Positions 1 to 8,740 of a DNA stretch of 64,000 nucleotides are shown here, one piece after another. The notes under the pieces were generated by a model, which saw only the letters and a list, made by a program, of their open reading frames with translations, searched no databases and had not been told where the DNA came from. The first letter of the stretch is position 1; the number at the start of each line of letters is the position of its first letter. The stretch covers positions 2,454,001-2,518,000 of the forward strand of contig NZ_CP045508.1 of the NCBI RefSeq assembly GCF_013376475.1, in the 5' to 3' direction. The position numbers were made by a program, and so were the translations under genes. Origin of the DNA: Desulfolutivibrio sulfoxidireducens. GTDB taxonomy: Bacteria; Desulfobacterota; Desulfovibrionia; Desulfovibrionales; Desulfovibrionaceae.

Positions 1-130
1 TCTCAAACAACGCAACCGACGGATGATCCCCCATCTCTCCCTCCCTTGGGCTGGATGACGTCACGCACCGCGAAGCACACGCAAAGATGATTTGATAATT
101 CGGTGTCATATTACAGGAAATAACAGAAAA

Positions 131-317
131 AATCAAGAAAAGAATACGCGACACGCGTTGCGTTGCCGACATCGCGCACACAAACACTGTGTGATCGTTC
201 CGGAAAACGGATGCCAGCTTCAGGGCATCGCCACCCCTGGCCGGCCGCGCCGCAACCATGCCCCGCTCCCGCCGGGCGCTCGAAAAACAAAGCGCCCCGG
301 AACGGACGTCCCGGGGC
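131..317. repeat. Direct repeat copy A (~185 bp, carries a terminator)
   Basis: Closely matches 1886-2069 in the same orientation. Long identical blocks include the stretch from CCGACATCGCGCACACAAAC through the terminator hairpin. The two copies flank the FecR-domain gene. Confidence 0.85.
281..317 (-). terminator. Intrinsic terminator after the FecR-domain gene
   Basis: On the minus strand a GCCCCGGG / CCGGGGC stem is followed by GCTTTGTTTTT. It lies about 50 bp past the frame-restored TGA at 366, which supports that stop as the original gene end. The same hairpin recurs at 2035-2069. Confidence 0.75.
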
Positions 318-365
318 CGAGGACGGCCGTTGATCCCTCCAACGGCCGGGATGATCGGTCCGGGG

Positions 366-1486
366 TCAGAAGCTGTTCGGGCTTTCGCCGCCGGTTGTGC
401 CCGCGCCGGTGCTGGAACCGCCGCTGCCCGAGGTGCCGCCGGTTGTGCCCGCGCCGGTGCTGGAACCGCCGCTGCCCGAGGTGCCGCCGGTTGTGCCCGC
501 GCCGGTGCTGGAACCGCCGCTGCGCTGCCCGAGGTGCCGCCGGTTGTGCCCGCGCCGGTGCTGGAACCGCCGCTGCCCGAGGTGCCGCCGGTTGTGCCCG
601 CGCCGGTGCTGGAGCCGCCGCCGCTCCTTGAGGGGCTGCTATTATCCCTGTCGGTACCGTCGCTCTTGTTTGATCCCGGGTTGTCGTGAAGCGTGGCCTT
701 ATATGCGGACGGAATCCTGGCCGAGGTGTTGATGGGAGTGCTCTTTATGGGAACCGTCAGGGCCACGGGCAGGGGACCGGCCTCGGATACGCCGCGTTCC
801 CGCGTGACGGTAACGCCCTGGTCCACGGCCATGTTGACGCTTTTCCCCGACTTGTCCGTAAAGACCAGGGGCCGCTTGGCCGATCCGGCCAGATGCCCGT
901 GCGCCTCGGCGGACGTAAACCCGGATGCGGCGGTTTTCAGGACGGCCACGATGCCCGCCGCGTCCGCCCCCGGGGCGAAGGCCGCTTCCAGGACGGCGCG
1001 ATAGGGCTTGCCCGAGGCCTCAGCGGGGGGGCTCACCACGGAACCGAGCTCCGTGCCCCGGATGCCGATGGCCCCAAGCGGGGTCTGCACCGAAAATGCG
1101 GCCGGATTGCGGTGGGCGATGATCCCGGTGACGGCCCGGAACACGCCCGGTCCGTAGGAGAAACGCACCTCGTTGGACAGGGTGTGTTCCTGCCCCCACT
1201 CGTTGACGTACTCATCCACGGAAAAAAGGCTTTCCGGTCCCAGGGCCACAGTGGTGCCATCCGAGAAGATGGCCTGAAGCGACGATTCCGCCTTGGTGGC
1301 CAGGGTATCGCCGGAAAAGATCGGATCCTTGGCCTCGATGGGCCGGGACTGTCCGGCCCGGACGGCCAGGGCCTGCCCCTTGACCGCCTGCGCAAACCCC
1401 GCCGGCTTGTCCGAGGCGGCGGCCAGGGTGGACGTTGCCAATAGGATCAGCCATGCCACGGCCCAACCGCGAAGATGAGTGATCAT
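366..1486 (-). CDS. FecR-domain secreted protein, frameshifted in its C-terminal repeat tail
   Basis: Translation starts at ATG 1486 behind a GGGAGG ribosome site. A signal peptide (MITHLRGWAVAWLILLAT) is followed by a FecR-like domain at about residues 30-150, with the characteristic TPLGAIGIRGTEL segment. A Gly/Ser/Thr tail is built from 16-residue repeats. FecR domains outside sigma-factor loci are usually periplasmic or surface proteins of unknown function. A duplicated GCTGC at 519-528 shifts the frame inside the repeats. As written, the frame then stays open past base 1, running through a terminator. Removing 5 bp restores the repeat frame and a TGA at 366-368 (about 371 residues, ending ESPNSF). 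The shift is either a real slippage mutation, phase variation or an assembly error. Confidence 0.75.
387..631 (-). repeat. Five-copy 48-bp tandem repeat (Gly/Ser/Thr-rich coding repeat)
   Basis: Units begin at 387, 435, 483, 536 and 584. The period is 48 bp except for the third unit, which is 53 bp because GCTGC is duplicated at 519-528. The minus-strand unit encodes GGSSTGAGTTGGTSGS. The last copy is partly degenerate. Confidence 0.9.
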
Positions 1487-1564
1487 GGAACGCCTCCCTG
1501 TTGTCTTTGAAAAAAATGCTCTTCGAGGAGGATCGGCGGATGTGACGTCCGGTTCCCAATGCTC

Positions 1565-1592
1565 TTCATACTTCCTCCGAGGCTATTGTCAA
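1565..1592 (-). promoter_or_regulatory. Sigma70-type promoter for the FecR-domain gene
   Basis: On the minus strand TTGACA (1587-1592) and TATGAA (1565-1570) are separated by 16 bp, about 80 bp upstream of ATG 1486. Confidence 0.6.
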
Positions 1593-1885
1593 TCACAAGT
1601 CGCAAAATGTTGTTACGGGGCAAATTCCGTCCGTTTCCTCTGCCCTGAACTCGTGTCGTGTTCTCGAAATTCATTCGTACGGATTTTAAATATATCAACT
1701 CGAAACACGTATTTTTTTAACAATAGCGGCGTATTTTTCAAGGGGCGCAACACGAGCGAGCATCTAGATCAACGTGGTGTAACTACCTTTATGCCCGTAA
1801 TAACCATTGAGGTGGTTCCATGCCGCAAGACACATGGCAAAGAAAATCTGATTGTATTTGTAATTTTCCCAATCACCATAGCAAC
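1593..1885. other. AT-rich intergenic stretch
   Basis: Between the FecR-gene promoter and repeat copy B no convincing gene is seen. Short open frames here lack ribosome sites. Base composition is clearly more AT-rich than the flanking genes. Confidence 0.5.
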
Positions 1886-2069
1886 AATCAAAAAAATACG
1901 TGACAAGCGTTTTCATGCCGACATCGCGCACACAAACACTGTGTGATCGTTCCGGAAAACGGCTGCCATCCCCGGGGCATCGCCACCCCTGGCCGGCCAC
2001 GCCGCAACCATGCCCCGCTCCCGCCGGGCGCACACAAAAAAGCGCCCCGGAACGGACGTCCCGGGGCGC
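1886..2069. repeat. Direct repeat copy B (~185 bp, carries a terminator)
   Basis: Second copy of the segment at 131-317. It differs by scattered substitutions and small indels, and sits directly downstream of the cyclophilin gene. Confidence 0.85.
2035..2069 (-). terminator. Intrinsic terminator of the cyclophilin gene
   Basis: On the minus strand a GCGCCCCGG / CCGGGGCGC stem is followed by TTTTTT, about 25 bp after the stop codon at 2094. Confidence 0.85.
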
Positions 2070-2093
2070 GAAAAAACCGACGGCGCGGCGCGG

Positions 2094-2708
2094 CTACTCT
2101 TCCACCACCTCGGCCTTGACGATCTTGATGGGCATGACCGGCACGTTCTCGTGAAATCCCTTGGTCATGGTCGGCAGGCCCTTGATGGCATCCACCACGG
2201 CCTTGCCGTTCACCACCTTGCCGAACACCGCATAGCCCCAGCCCTGCGGGGTCTTGGCCGTGTGGTTCAGAAAGTCGTTGTCCGCCACGTTGATGAAAAA
2301 CTGGGCCGTGGCCGAATCCGGGTCCATGGTCCGGGCCATGGCCACGGTGTAGGCGTCGTTTTTCAAGCCGTTGTCGGCCTCGTTCTTGATGGGCCCATGG
2401 GTCTTTTTCTCCTTCATGGACTCGTCCATGCCCCCGCCCTGGATCATGAAGCCGTTGATCACCCGGTGGAACACCAACCCGTCGTAAAAGCCTTCCTTGA
2501 CGTAGGTCAGGAAGTTCTCGGTGGTGACAGGCGCTTTTTCCTTGTCCAGTTCGATGTCGATGATGCCCTTGCTCGTTTCCAGTCTGACCACGGGGTTGCT
2601 CCCTTTGGCCCAGGCCGGCATCGCCAGGCCCAGGGTTGCGCCCGCGACCAGCCAGGCCGCGAGAACGACCAGGGCCAGCCGCGCAAGGCTGATGTGCGTA
2701 TTTTTCAT
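2094..2708 (-). CDS. ppiA: Periplasmic peptidyl-prolyl cis-trans isomerase (cyclophilin type)
   Basis: 204 residues, starting at ATG 2708 behind GGAGGAGAAAC. A signal peptide (about residues 1-33, ending AMPAWA) precedes a single cyclophilin domain with the family's [27 protein letters not shown] and [13 protein letters not shown] segments. It should catalyse prolyl isomerisation during folding of exported proteins. It is a single-gene unit, divergent from the kor operon and closed by its own terminator. The PpiA assignment rests on the signal peptide; the ortholog name is inferred. Confidence 0.9.
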   Translation of the reverse strand: MKNTHISLARLALVVLAAWLVAGATLGLAMPAWAKGSNPVVRLETSKGIIDIELDKEKAPVTTENFLTYVKEGFYDGLVFHRVINGFMIQGGGMDESMKEKKTHGPIKNEADNGLKNDAYTVAMARTMDPDSATAQFFINVADNDFLNHTAKTPQGWGYAVFGKVVNGKAVVDAIKGLPTMTKGFHENVPVMPIKIVKAEVVEE

Positions 2709-2793
2709 GTTTCTCCTCCGTAAAAACGCCTCCCTATCGCATTCTCCCCCCGCCGTCGAGGCCTGGAAAATCTCCGTCACCCGGTTGCAATGA

Positions 2794-2822
2794 TTCTGTA
2801 ACCCTGGTAAATTCGTTATAAT
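2794..2822 (+). promoter_or_regulatory. Candidate promoter of the kor operon
   Basis: A perfect TATAAT lies at 2817-2822, about 33 bp upstream of korD. The hexamer 17 bp further upstream (TTCTGT) is a poor -35, so an activator may be needed. Confidence 0.4.
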
Positions 2823-2854
2823 TTTTTCGCAACACCAAAACCAGGCGCGACGGC

Positions 2855-3160
2855 ATGACCGCGAAACGAAAAAAGGCGTACAAAGTTGTCGTCTATCCCG
2901 ACTGGTGCAAGGGCTGCGGCATCTGCGCCGCCTTCTGTCCCAAGAAAGTCCTGGCCATCGACCACCAGGGCAAGGCCGTGGTGGAGCACGAGGGAAACTG
3001 CATAAATTGCGGTTTTTGTGAATTGCACTGTCCGGACTTCGCCATCGTGGTCCTGCCCATGGGCGAGGACGGACGTCCCGAGACGGCCCTCCCCGATGAT
3101 CCCGACCGGCCGGCCCCCTCCCCGACCCCCGAAAATCCCGCCAATCCGCAAGCCACGTAG
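2855..3160 (+). CDS. korD: 2-oxoacid:ferredoxin oxidoreductase, ferredoxin subunit
   Basis: 101 residues with two 4Fe-4S motifs: [12 protein letters not shown] (about residues 18-29) and [12 protein letters not shown] (about 49-60), followed by a Pro-rich tail. It is the first gene of a four-gene operon and should pass electrons from the TPP-dependent catalytic subunits to free ferredoxin. korA follows after 6 bp. The ribosome site is weak (AGGCG). Confidence 0.9.
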   Translation: MTAKRKKAYKVVVYPDWCKGCGICAAFCPKKVLAIDHQGKAVVEHEGNCINCGFCELHCPDFAIVVLPMGEDGRPETALPDDPDRPAPSPTPENPANPQAT

Positions 3161-3166
3161 GTCACC

Positions 3167-4312
3167 ATGGGCACTATGCAGCGAAAAAAACGGACCGAGG
3201 CCTTTCTCCTGGGCAACGAGGCCGTGGCCGAGGGCGCGCTCCTGGCCGGATGCACGTTTTTCGCCGGCTATCCCATCACCCCGTCCACCGAGATCATGGA
3301 GGTCATGGCCAGACGCCTGCCCCACGTGGAACACGGGGTGTTCCTCCAGATGGAGGACGAGATCGCCTCGGCCGGGGCGATCATCGGCGCCTCCCTGGCC
3401 GGGCGCAAGGCCATGACCGCCACCTCCGGCCCGGGATTTTCGCTCATGCAGGAGCAGATCGGCTACGCCTGCATGACCGAGACCCCGCTGGTCATCGTGG
3501 ACGTCATGCGCGGCGGGGCCAGCACCGGGCTTCCCACCTCGCCCGGCCAGGGCGACGTGCAGCAGGCCCGCTGGGGGGCCCACGGCGACCGCCCGATCAT
3601 CGTGTTTTGTGCCTCCGACGTGCGCGAATGCCTGGAGATGACCGTCACGGCCTTCAACTACGCCGAAAAGTACCGCACCCCGGTCATCCTGCTCCTCGAC
3701 GAGATCACCGCCCACACCCGGGAAAAGATCGAGATCCCCGCCCCCGGGGAACTGCCGGTCTACAACCGGCTCGTGCCCACCATGCCCCCGGAATGGTACA
3801 AGCCCTACGAGGAGACCGTGCGCGGCGTGCCGCCCATGCCGCCCATCGGCTCGGGCTACCGCTTCCACGTCACCGGCCTGACCCACGACCCCCTGGGCTT
3901 TCCCACCTCCCGCCCGGACGAGGTCAAGGCCGTCACCGAGCGCCTTTTCCGCAAGATCGACCGGTTTTTCCACGACATCCAGATCGTGGACCACGACCTG
4001 ACCGAGGACGCCGACACCCTGGTCATCGCCTACGGCTGCGTGGCCCGCTCCGCCCGGCTGGCCGTGCGCCAGGCCCGGGAGGCCGGGGTCAAGGCCGGGC
4101 TCTTGTCCTTAAAGACCCTGTTCCCCTTCCCCCGGCCCCAGGTGGAGAAGCTCCTGCGGACCTGCAAGCTGGTCCTGGTACCGGAGATGAACATGGGCCA
4201 GCTCTCCCGGGAGGTCAAACGGGTCAACGCCGGCATCACCACCATCCGCACCCTCAACCGCGTCGACGGCCAGATCATCACCCCATCGCAAATACTCAAG
4301 GAAATCGCGTGA
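3167..4312 (+). CDS. korA: 2-oxoglutarate (2-oxoacid):ferredoxin oxidoreductase, alpha subunit
   Basis: 381 residues. It has the alpha-subunit hallmarks GYPITPSTE (about residue 33), the ATSGPGFSLM stretch and a C-terminal transketolase-like domain. With KorB it oxidatively decarboxylates a 2-oxoacid to the acyl-CoA, reducing ferredoxin. The following succinyl-CoA synthetase-like gene favours 2-oxoglutarate as substrate, but a branched-chain 2-oxoacid cannot be excluded from sequence alone. korB begins 4 bp downstream. Confidence 0.9.
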   Translation: MGTMQRKKRTEAFLLGNEAVAEGALLAGCTFFAGYPITPSTEIMEVMARRLPHVEHGVFLQMEDEIASAGAIIGASLAGRKAMTATSGPGFSLMQEQIGYACMTETPLVIVDVMRGGASTGLPTSPGQGDVQQARWGAHGDRPIIVFCASDVRECLEMTVTAFNYAEKYRTPVILLLDEITAHTREKIEIPAPGELPVYNRLVPTMPPEWYKPYEETVRGVPPMPPIGSGYRFHVTGLTHDPLGFPTSRPDEVKAVTERLFRKIDRFFHDIQIVDHDLTEDADTLVIAYGCVARSARLAVRQAREAGVKAGLLSLKTLFPFPRPQVEKLLRTCKLVLVPEMNMGQLSREVKRVNAGITTIRTLNRVDGQIITPSQILKEIA

Positions 4313-4316
4313 CGCC

Positions 4317-5153
4317 ATGGCCGAAGGCACCCAGCTCATCCACAGGTATCTGCGCCACAACAAGAAGTTTCCCCTGGTCTTCTGTCCCGGCTGCGGCATC
4401 GGCATCGTCCTGGGGTCGCTGGTGCGTAGCGTCCACGCCCTGGGCATCCCCAAGGACGACATGGTGGTGGTGGCCGGCATCGGCTGCTCGGGCCGCATCG
4501 CGGCCTATGTGGACTTCAACACCGTCCACGCCACCCACGGCCGGGCCCTGACCCTGGCCACGGGTATCAAGATGGCCAACCCGCGCCTGACGGTGCTTGC
4601 GGTCATGGGCGACGGCGACGCCCTGTCCATCGGCGGCAACCACCTGATCCATGCCGCCCGGCGCAATATCGGGGTCACCGCCCTGGTCGTAAACAACTTC
4701 ATCTACGGCATGACCGGCGGGCAATGCTCCCCCACCACCCCCTTCGGGGCCTACACCCACACCAGCCCCCACGGCCAGATGGAGAAGTCCTTCGACGTGG
4801 CGGAGATGGCCAAAGCCGCCGGGGCCAACGGGGTCTACCGGGGCACGGTGTTCCACGCCAAGGCCCTGGACGGGCTGTTGCAACGGGCCATGACCCGGCC
4901 GGGGTTCAATCTGGTGGAGGCCCTGACCCCGTGCTTCACCCAGTACGGCCGGGGCAACAAATTCCGCTCCCCGGTGGAAATGTTCCGCTGGCTGAAGGAC
5001 AATGTCCTGCCCCGCGAGGCCTACGACAAGCTTGCGGACACAACCGGAAAGCTGCCCATGGGCGTCTTCGTGGAACGGGACGAACCGGGGCTGGAGACGC
5101 GCCACGAGGCCATGCGCCAAAGCCTTGCGCGGCAAAAGGAGGCCTTGGCATGA
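4317..5153 (+). CDS. korB: 2-oxoglutarate (2-oxoacid):ferredoxin oxidoreductase, beta subunit (TPP-binding)
   Basis: 278 residues. CPGCGIG (about residue 23) and the thiamine pyrophosphate/Mg motif GDGDALSIGGNH...NNFIYGMTGGQ (about 99-135) identify the TPP-binding beta subunit. Its TGA overlaps the korC start (ATGA at 5150-5153), which suggests translational coupling. Confidence 0.92.
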   Translation: MAEGTQLIHRYLRHNKKFPLVFCPGCGIGIVLGSLVRSVHALGIPKDDMVVVAGIGCSGRIAAYVDFNTVHATHGRALTLATGIKMANPRLTVLAVMGDGDALSIGGNHLIHAARRNIGVTALVVNNFIYGMTGGQCSPTTPFGAYTHTSPHGQMEKSFDVAEMAKAAGANGVYRGTVFHAKALDGLLQRAMTRPGFNLVEALTPCFTQYGRGNKFRSPVEMFRWLKDNVLPREAYDKLADTTGKLPMGVFVERDEPGLETRHEAMRQSLARQKEALA

Positions 5154-5791
5154 AAGAGCCCGTCACGCTGGACCGTTTCGAGATACGTCTGTCCGGGCTT
5201 GGCGGCCAGGGCATCCTGACCCTGGGCAAGCTTCTGGGCCACGCCCTGGCCCTGGGCCACGGCTATTACGTCACCCAGACCCAGAGCTACGGCCCCGAGG
5301 CCCGGGGCGGGGCCAGCCGGGCCGATCTGGTGGTCAGTTCGTCCCCCATCAGCTACCCCAAGACCGAACGCCTGGACCTGCTGGTGGCCTTAAGCCAGGA
5401 GGCCTGCAACAGCTACCACCACCTGCTCAAGCCCGCGGGCGTGCTCCTGGTGGACACCGGACTGGTCAGACAGACCCCGACCAACGTCTTTCTGGGACTG
5501 CCGTTCACGGACCTGGCCCTGGCGCGGGTCAGGGTCCCCCAGGCCATGAACGTGGTGGTCCTTGGGGCCGTGACCTTCCTTCTGCCCTTCGCCCGGCGCG
5601 AGGTCATGCGCAAGAGCCTTTTGGCCACCCTGCCGGAGAAGATCCACAAGGTGAACCTCAAGGCCTTCGCCCTGGGCTTCGACCAGGCCAGAAAACTCCT
5701 GGAACGGCCCATGGCCCTGGAGACCCGGGAGCCTGAAAACGGCCGCACACGCGGCGACGCGGACCTGACCGAAATCATGGTCGAGGACTGA
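5150..5791 (+). CDS. korC: 2-oxoacid:ferredoxin oxidoreductase, gamma subunit
   Basis: 213 residues starting at ATG 5150 behind AAAAGGAGG. The gamma-domain motif LSGLGGQGILTLGKLL (about residues 13-28) and the QTQSYGPEARGGAS segment (about 42-55) are intact. The longer frame open upstream is korB read out of frame. The SucCD fusion gene follows 12 bp later, so all five genes are likely one transcript. Confidence 0.9.
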   Translation: MKEPVTLDRFEIRLSGLGGQGILTLGKLLGHALALGHGYYVTQTQSYGPEARGGASRADLVVSSSPISYPKTERLDLLVALSQEACNSYHHLLKPAGVLLVDTGLVRQTPTNVFLGLPFTDLALARVRVPQAMNVVVLGAVTFLLPFARREVMRKSLLATLPEKIHKVNLKAFALGFDQARKLLERPMALETREPENGRTRGDADLTEIMVED

Positions 5792-5803
5792 TCCGGAGGT
5801 TCC

Positions 5804-7993
5804 ATGCGCCTTTGCGAGCATGCCAGCAAGGAACTGTTTTCCCGGGCCGGCATCCCGGTGCCGCCCGGGGTGATCATCCGTCCGGGCGAGCGCGTCCGGC
5901 CGCCGTTCGCCCCGCCGTGGTACCTCAAGTCCCAGGTCGCGGCCGGGGGTCGGGGCAAGGCCGGGGGCATCGCGCGCATCGAGGGTCCCGGGGAGCTCGA
6001 GGCGGTCGCGGCCCGGCTCTTTGCGCTGGCCATCGGCGGCGAACGGCCCCCTTTCCTGCGTCTGGAGCCGGCGGCGGACGTGGAAAAGGAGATGTATCTG
6101 TCCCTGGCCGTGTCCCGGTCCCGCCGGGCCGTGGCGCTCACGGCCGGACGCCGGGGCGGGGTGGACGTGGAGGCCGGGGCCGGTGGCATGCTCGTCCAGG
6201 ACCTCCGGCTGCCGCACGGCCCGGCCCCGAACCAGGTCCGGGCGGCCTTCTTCCACCTGGGCCTGCCGGCCGATCTGTGGCCGGATTTCTCGGCCCTGGC
6301 GCACAACCTCTTCGCCGCCCTGACCGGCCGGGGCCTTCTTCTGGCCGAGATCAACCCCCTGGTCCTGACCCGGCGGGGGGCGCTTGTGGCCCTGGACGGT
6401 AAGGCCGAGATCGACGACAACGCCGCCGCGCTTTTGCCCGAGACGGACCGGATCAAGGACGCCGGGCATCTGGACCCGGTGGAGCGGGCGGCCAGGGACC
6501 GGGGGCTTTCGCTCATCAAGCTGCCCGGATTCGTGGGGCTTCTGGCCAACGGCGCGGGACTGGCCATGGCCACCATGGACCGGCTCAATTTCGCCGGCTT
6601 TCCGGCCGCCAACTTCCTGGACGTGGGCGGCGCGGCCGACGAGGCCGGGCTTGACGCGGCCCTGTCCATCCTTTTCGGGGACCCGGCCGTGCGGGTCATC
6701 CTGATCAATCTCTACGGCGGCATCCTGTCCTGCGAGAAGGTGGCCCTGGCCCTTTGCCGGGTGCTGGGCGGCCGGGAACCGAAAAAACCGATCATCGCGA
6801 GGCTGGCCGGAAACGGGGCCGAAAAGGGCCTGGCTACCCTGGGCGGGATGGGGCTTTCCGGGGTCCGGGTGGTCCCGGACATGGACGCGGCCATGGCCGA
6901 GCTGGCCGAAACGCTCCCGAAAGGCCAGCCCTTTCCCCGGCCGGGCCGGGAGAAACCGCCCGGGGCCAGCGGCCAGGGCGCGTCGTCCACCGCGATGCCC
7001 GGCCCGACCCCGTCCCGGATCGCGATCCGCCCCACCGCTCCCGACAGGCCCCCGGCCATCCCGGGCAGGGGCGGCCTGCCGCCGCTTGTGCCGCCCCATG
7101 TCGGCGAACCGGGACCCGACGGCGCCATGCGTCCCATGCGCATCATGATCCAGGGCGTAACCGGCAAAACGGCCCGGCTGCACGCACGGCTCATGGCCGA
7201 ATACGGGGCGCTTCATGCCGGGCGGGTGGTCTGCGGGGTGACGCCCTTTCGGGGCGGCCAAAGCGTGGACGGCGTGCCGGTCTATGACAGCGTGCGCCAG
7301 GCCCTGGCCGCGCACGAGGTGGACGTAAGCGTGATCTTCGTTCCGGCGGCCCACGCCCCGGACGCGATCCTGGAGGCGGCCGACGCCGGGGCGCCCCGGG
7401 TGGTGTGCGTCACCGAGGGCATCCCCCAACTGGCCATGCTGGAGGCCCTGGCGGCCCTTAAGGGTTCCCCCACGCTGCTTATCGGCCCGAACACCCCGGG
7501 GATCATCGTTCCCGGCCGGTTCAAGGCCGGGATCATGCCCGTGGACCCGTTTCGTCCGGGACCGGTGGCCATATTCTCCCGAAGCGGCACCCTGACCTAC
7601 GAGGCGGCCTGGCGGCTCTCGGCGGCCGGGATCGGCCAGGCCCTGGCCGTGGGCATGGGCGGGGACCCGTTCACGGGCCTGGGGTTTGCGGAACTGGCCG
7701 AGGCCGTGCGCCACGACCCGGAAGTACGGGCCGTGCTCATCCTGGGGGAGATCGGGGGCGACGCCGAGGAGAGGTTCGCGGCCCACGCCCTGGCCACGGG
7801 CTATCCCAAGCCGGTCGCGGCCTACGTGGCCGGAGTCAGCGCCCCGCCGGGGAGGCGGCTGGGGCATGCCGGGGCCATTCTGGAGCAGGCCGGCGGGGCG
7901 GCCGGGAAGCTTGACCGTCTGGCCCGGGCGGGATTCGCGGTCTGCGCGGAGTTGTCCGACCTGGCCCCGGCCGTGGCCGGGCTTCTCGGGTGA
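5804..7993 (+). CDS. Fused succinyl-CoA synthetase-like protein (beta-alpha single chain, ADP-forming type)
   Basis: 729 residues, starting behind GGAGGTTCC. Residues 1 to about 370 match the SucC beta subunit: LFSRAGIPVPPG, LAEINPLVL, DGKAEIDDNA, ANFLDVGGAAD, ILINLYGGI. A Pro/Gly-rich linker (about 375-440) leads into a SucD-like alpha part: IMIQGVTGK, FSRSGTLTYEA, and GHAGAIL with the phospho-accepting His near residue 688. It should convert an acyl-CoA (succinyl-CoA is favoured by context) plus ADP and phosphate to the acid, CoA and ATP. It is usually two separate genes in the opposite chain order to alpha-beta acetyl-CoA synthetases. Position after korDABC supports a 2-oxoglutarate to succinate energy-conserving pair. 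Confidence 0.85.
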   Translation: MRLCEHASKELFSRAGIPVPPGVIIRPGERVRPPFAPPWYLKSQVAAGGRGKAGGIARIEGPGELEAVAARLFALAIGGERPPFLRLEPAADVEKEMYLSLAVSRSRRAVALTAGRRGGVDVEAGAGGMLVQDLRLPHGPAPNQVRAAFFHLGLPADLWPDFSALAHNLFAALTGRGLLLAEINPLVLTRRGALVALDGKAEIDDNAAALLPETDRIKDAGHLDPVERAARDRGLSLIKLPGFVGLLANGAGLAMATMDRLNFAGFPAANFLDVGGAADEAGLDAALSILFGDPAVRVILINLYGGILSCEKVALALCRVLGGREPKKPIIARLAGNGAEKGLATLGGMGLSGVRVVPDMDAAMAELAETLPKGQPFPRPGREKPPGASGQGASSTAMPGPTPSRIAIRPTAPDRPPAIPGRGGLPPLVPPHVGEPGPDGAMRPMRIMIQGVTGKTARLHARLMAEYGALHAGRVVCGVTPFRGGQSVDGVPVYDSVRQALAAHEVDVSVIFVPAAHAPDAILEAADAGAPRVVCVTEGIPQLAMLEALAALKGSPTLLIGPNTPGIIVPGRFKAGIMPVDPFRPGPVAIFSRSGTLTYEAAWRLSAAGIGQALAVGMGGDPFTGLGFAELAEAVRHDPEVRAVLILGEIGGDAEERFAAHALATGYPKPVAAYVAGVSAPPGRRLGHAGAILEQAGGAAGKLDRLARAGFAVCAELSDLAPAVAGLLG

Positions 7994-8096
7994 CGCGCTT
8001 CACCCGCCGGCAACCGCGCCCCGCACCCGGAAGGATGGAAAACGCAACACCGCCGGCGCATTTTTCCAACATCATGGCAACATCCCGGCCCGACGC

Positions 8097-8531
8097 TTAT
8101 TTGGCCGGTTTTTCGGCCTCGCCCGATTTTTTGCCCCGGGGCTTCACCGTGCGCACGAAGCCCTTGTACTTGTCCTCGATTTTGCCGCGCTGCTTGGCCA
8201 GACCGGCCTCGGAGGCGGCCTTTTCCCGATCCAGATAGTCCTGGTAGCGCTGTTCGGTGGCCTGGACGGCCGGACTGCCCGACACCGGATGGCCCGGTTT
8301 GGCGGCTTTTTGCCCGCCTTTTTTGTCCGGCGCGGCCTGGCCCGTGGGGGCGGCCGTCGCGGGCACGGCCTCGGGAGCGGCGGGCGACGCCGTCGCCGGG
8401 GCCTGACCCGTCACGGCGGGTTTTTGTTCCGACGCGACCTGATTTCCGGTCCCGGCGGCCATGGCCCCACCCTGGCCGGACAGCACAAAAAATCCAATCA
8501 ACACAAGACCTTGCCAAAATCCTCTGGGCAT
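8097..8531 (-). CDS. Small secreted Ala/Pro-rich protein with charged C-terminal helix
   Basis: 144 residues from ATG 8531 (GGAG upstream). A signal peptide (about 1-25, ending GGAMAAG) is followed by a low-complexity Ala/Pro/Thr region and a Lys/Glu-rich C-terminus, RYQDYLDREKAASEAGLAKQ, likely helical. Not recognised as any named family. It lies alone, converging on the SucCD gene and divergent from the hydrolase cluster. Confidence 0.6.
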   Translation of the reverse strand: MPRGFWQGLVLIGFFVLSGQGGAMAAGTGNQVASEQKPAVTGQAPATASPAAPEAVPATAAPTGQAAPDKKGGQKAAKPGHPVSGSPAVQATEQRYQDYLDREKAASEAGLAKQRGKIEDKYKGFVRTVKPRGKKSGEAEKPAK

Positions 8532-8740
8532 CTCGCCAACTCCGTTTTCGCGCCCGCCGGCGCGTGCATCGCATCGTGGAAAAAGGCGTTTTCGTCCCGG
8601 GGCTCCCCGGGCCGTCACGCGACCGGGAGGCACACAAGCACATTTCCCCTGTCCCGGCAACCGGCATATTGACCTGTTTTCCCGGCCATTCGCCCGGCGG
8701 TTCTGGACAAGGCAAACGGCGTTGCCTTATAGATATCTGG

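Noticed and set aside
387-631. CRISPR array
   Set aside because: The 48-bp units follow one another with no spacers and encode a Gly/Ser repeat. No cas gene is nearby.
2816-3994. A 392-residue minus-strand open frame
   Set aside because: It is the reverse reading of korD and korA, with Gly/His/Arg-rich low-complexity sequence and no ribosome site. It is a high-GC shadow frame.
5390-7867. An 825-residue minus-strand open frame
   Set aside because: It mirrors korC and the SucCD fusion gene. The translated product is Arg/Gly/His-rich with no domain, while the plus-strand gene has clear SucC and SucD motifs.
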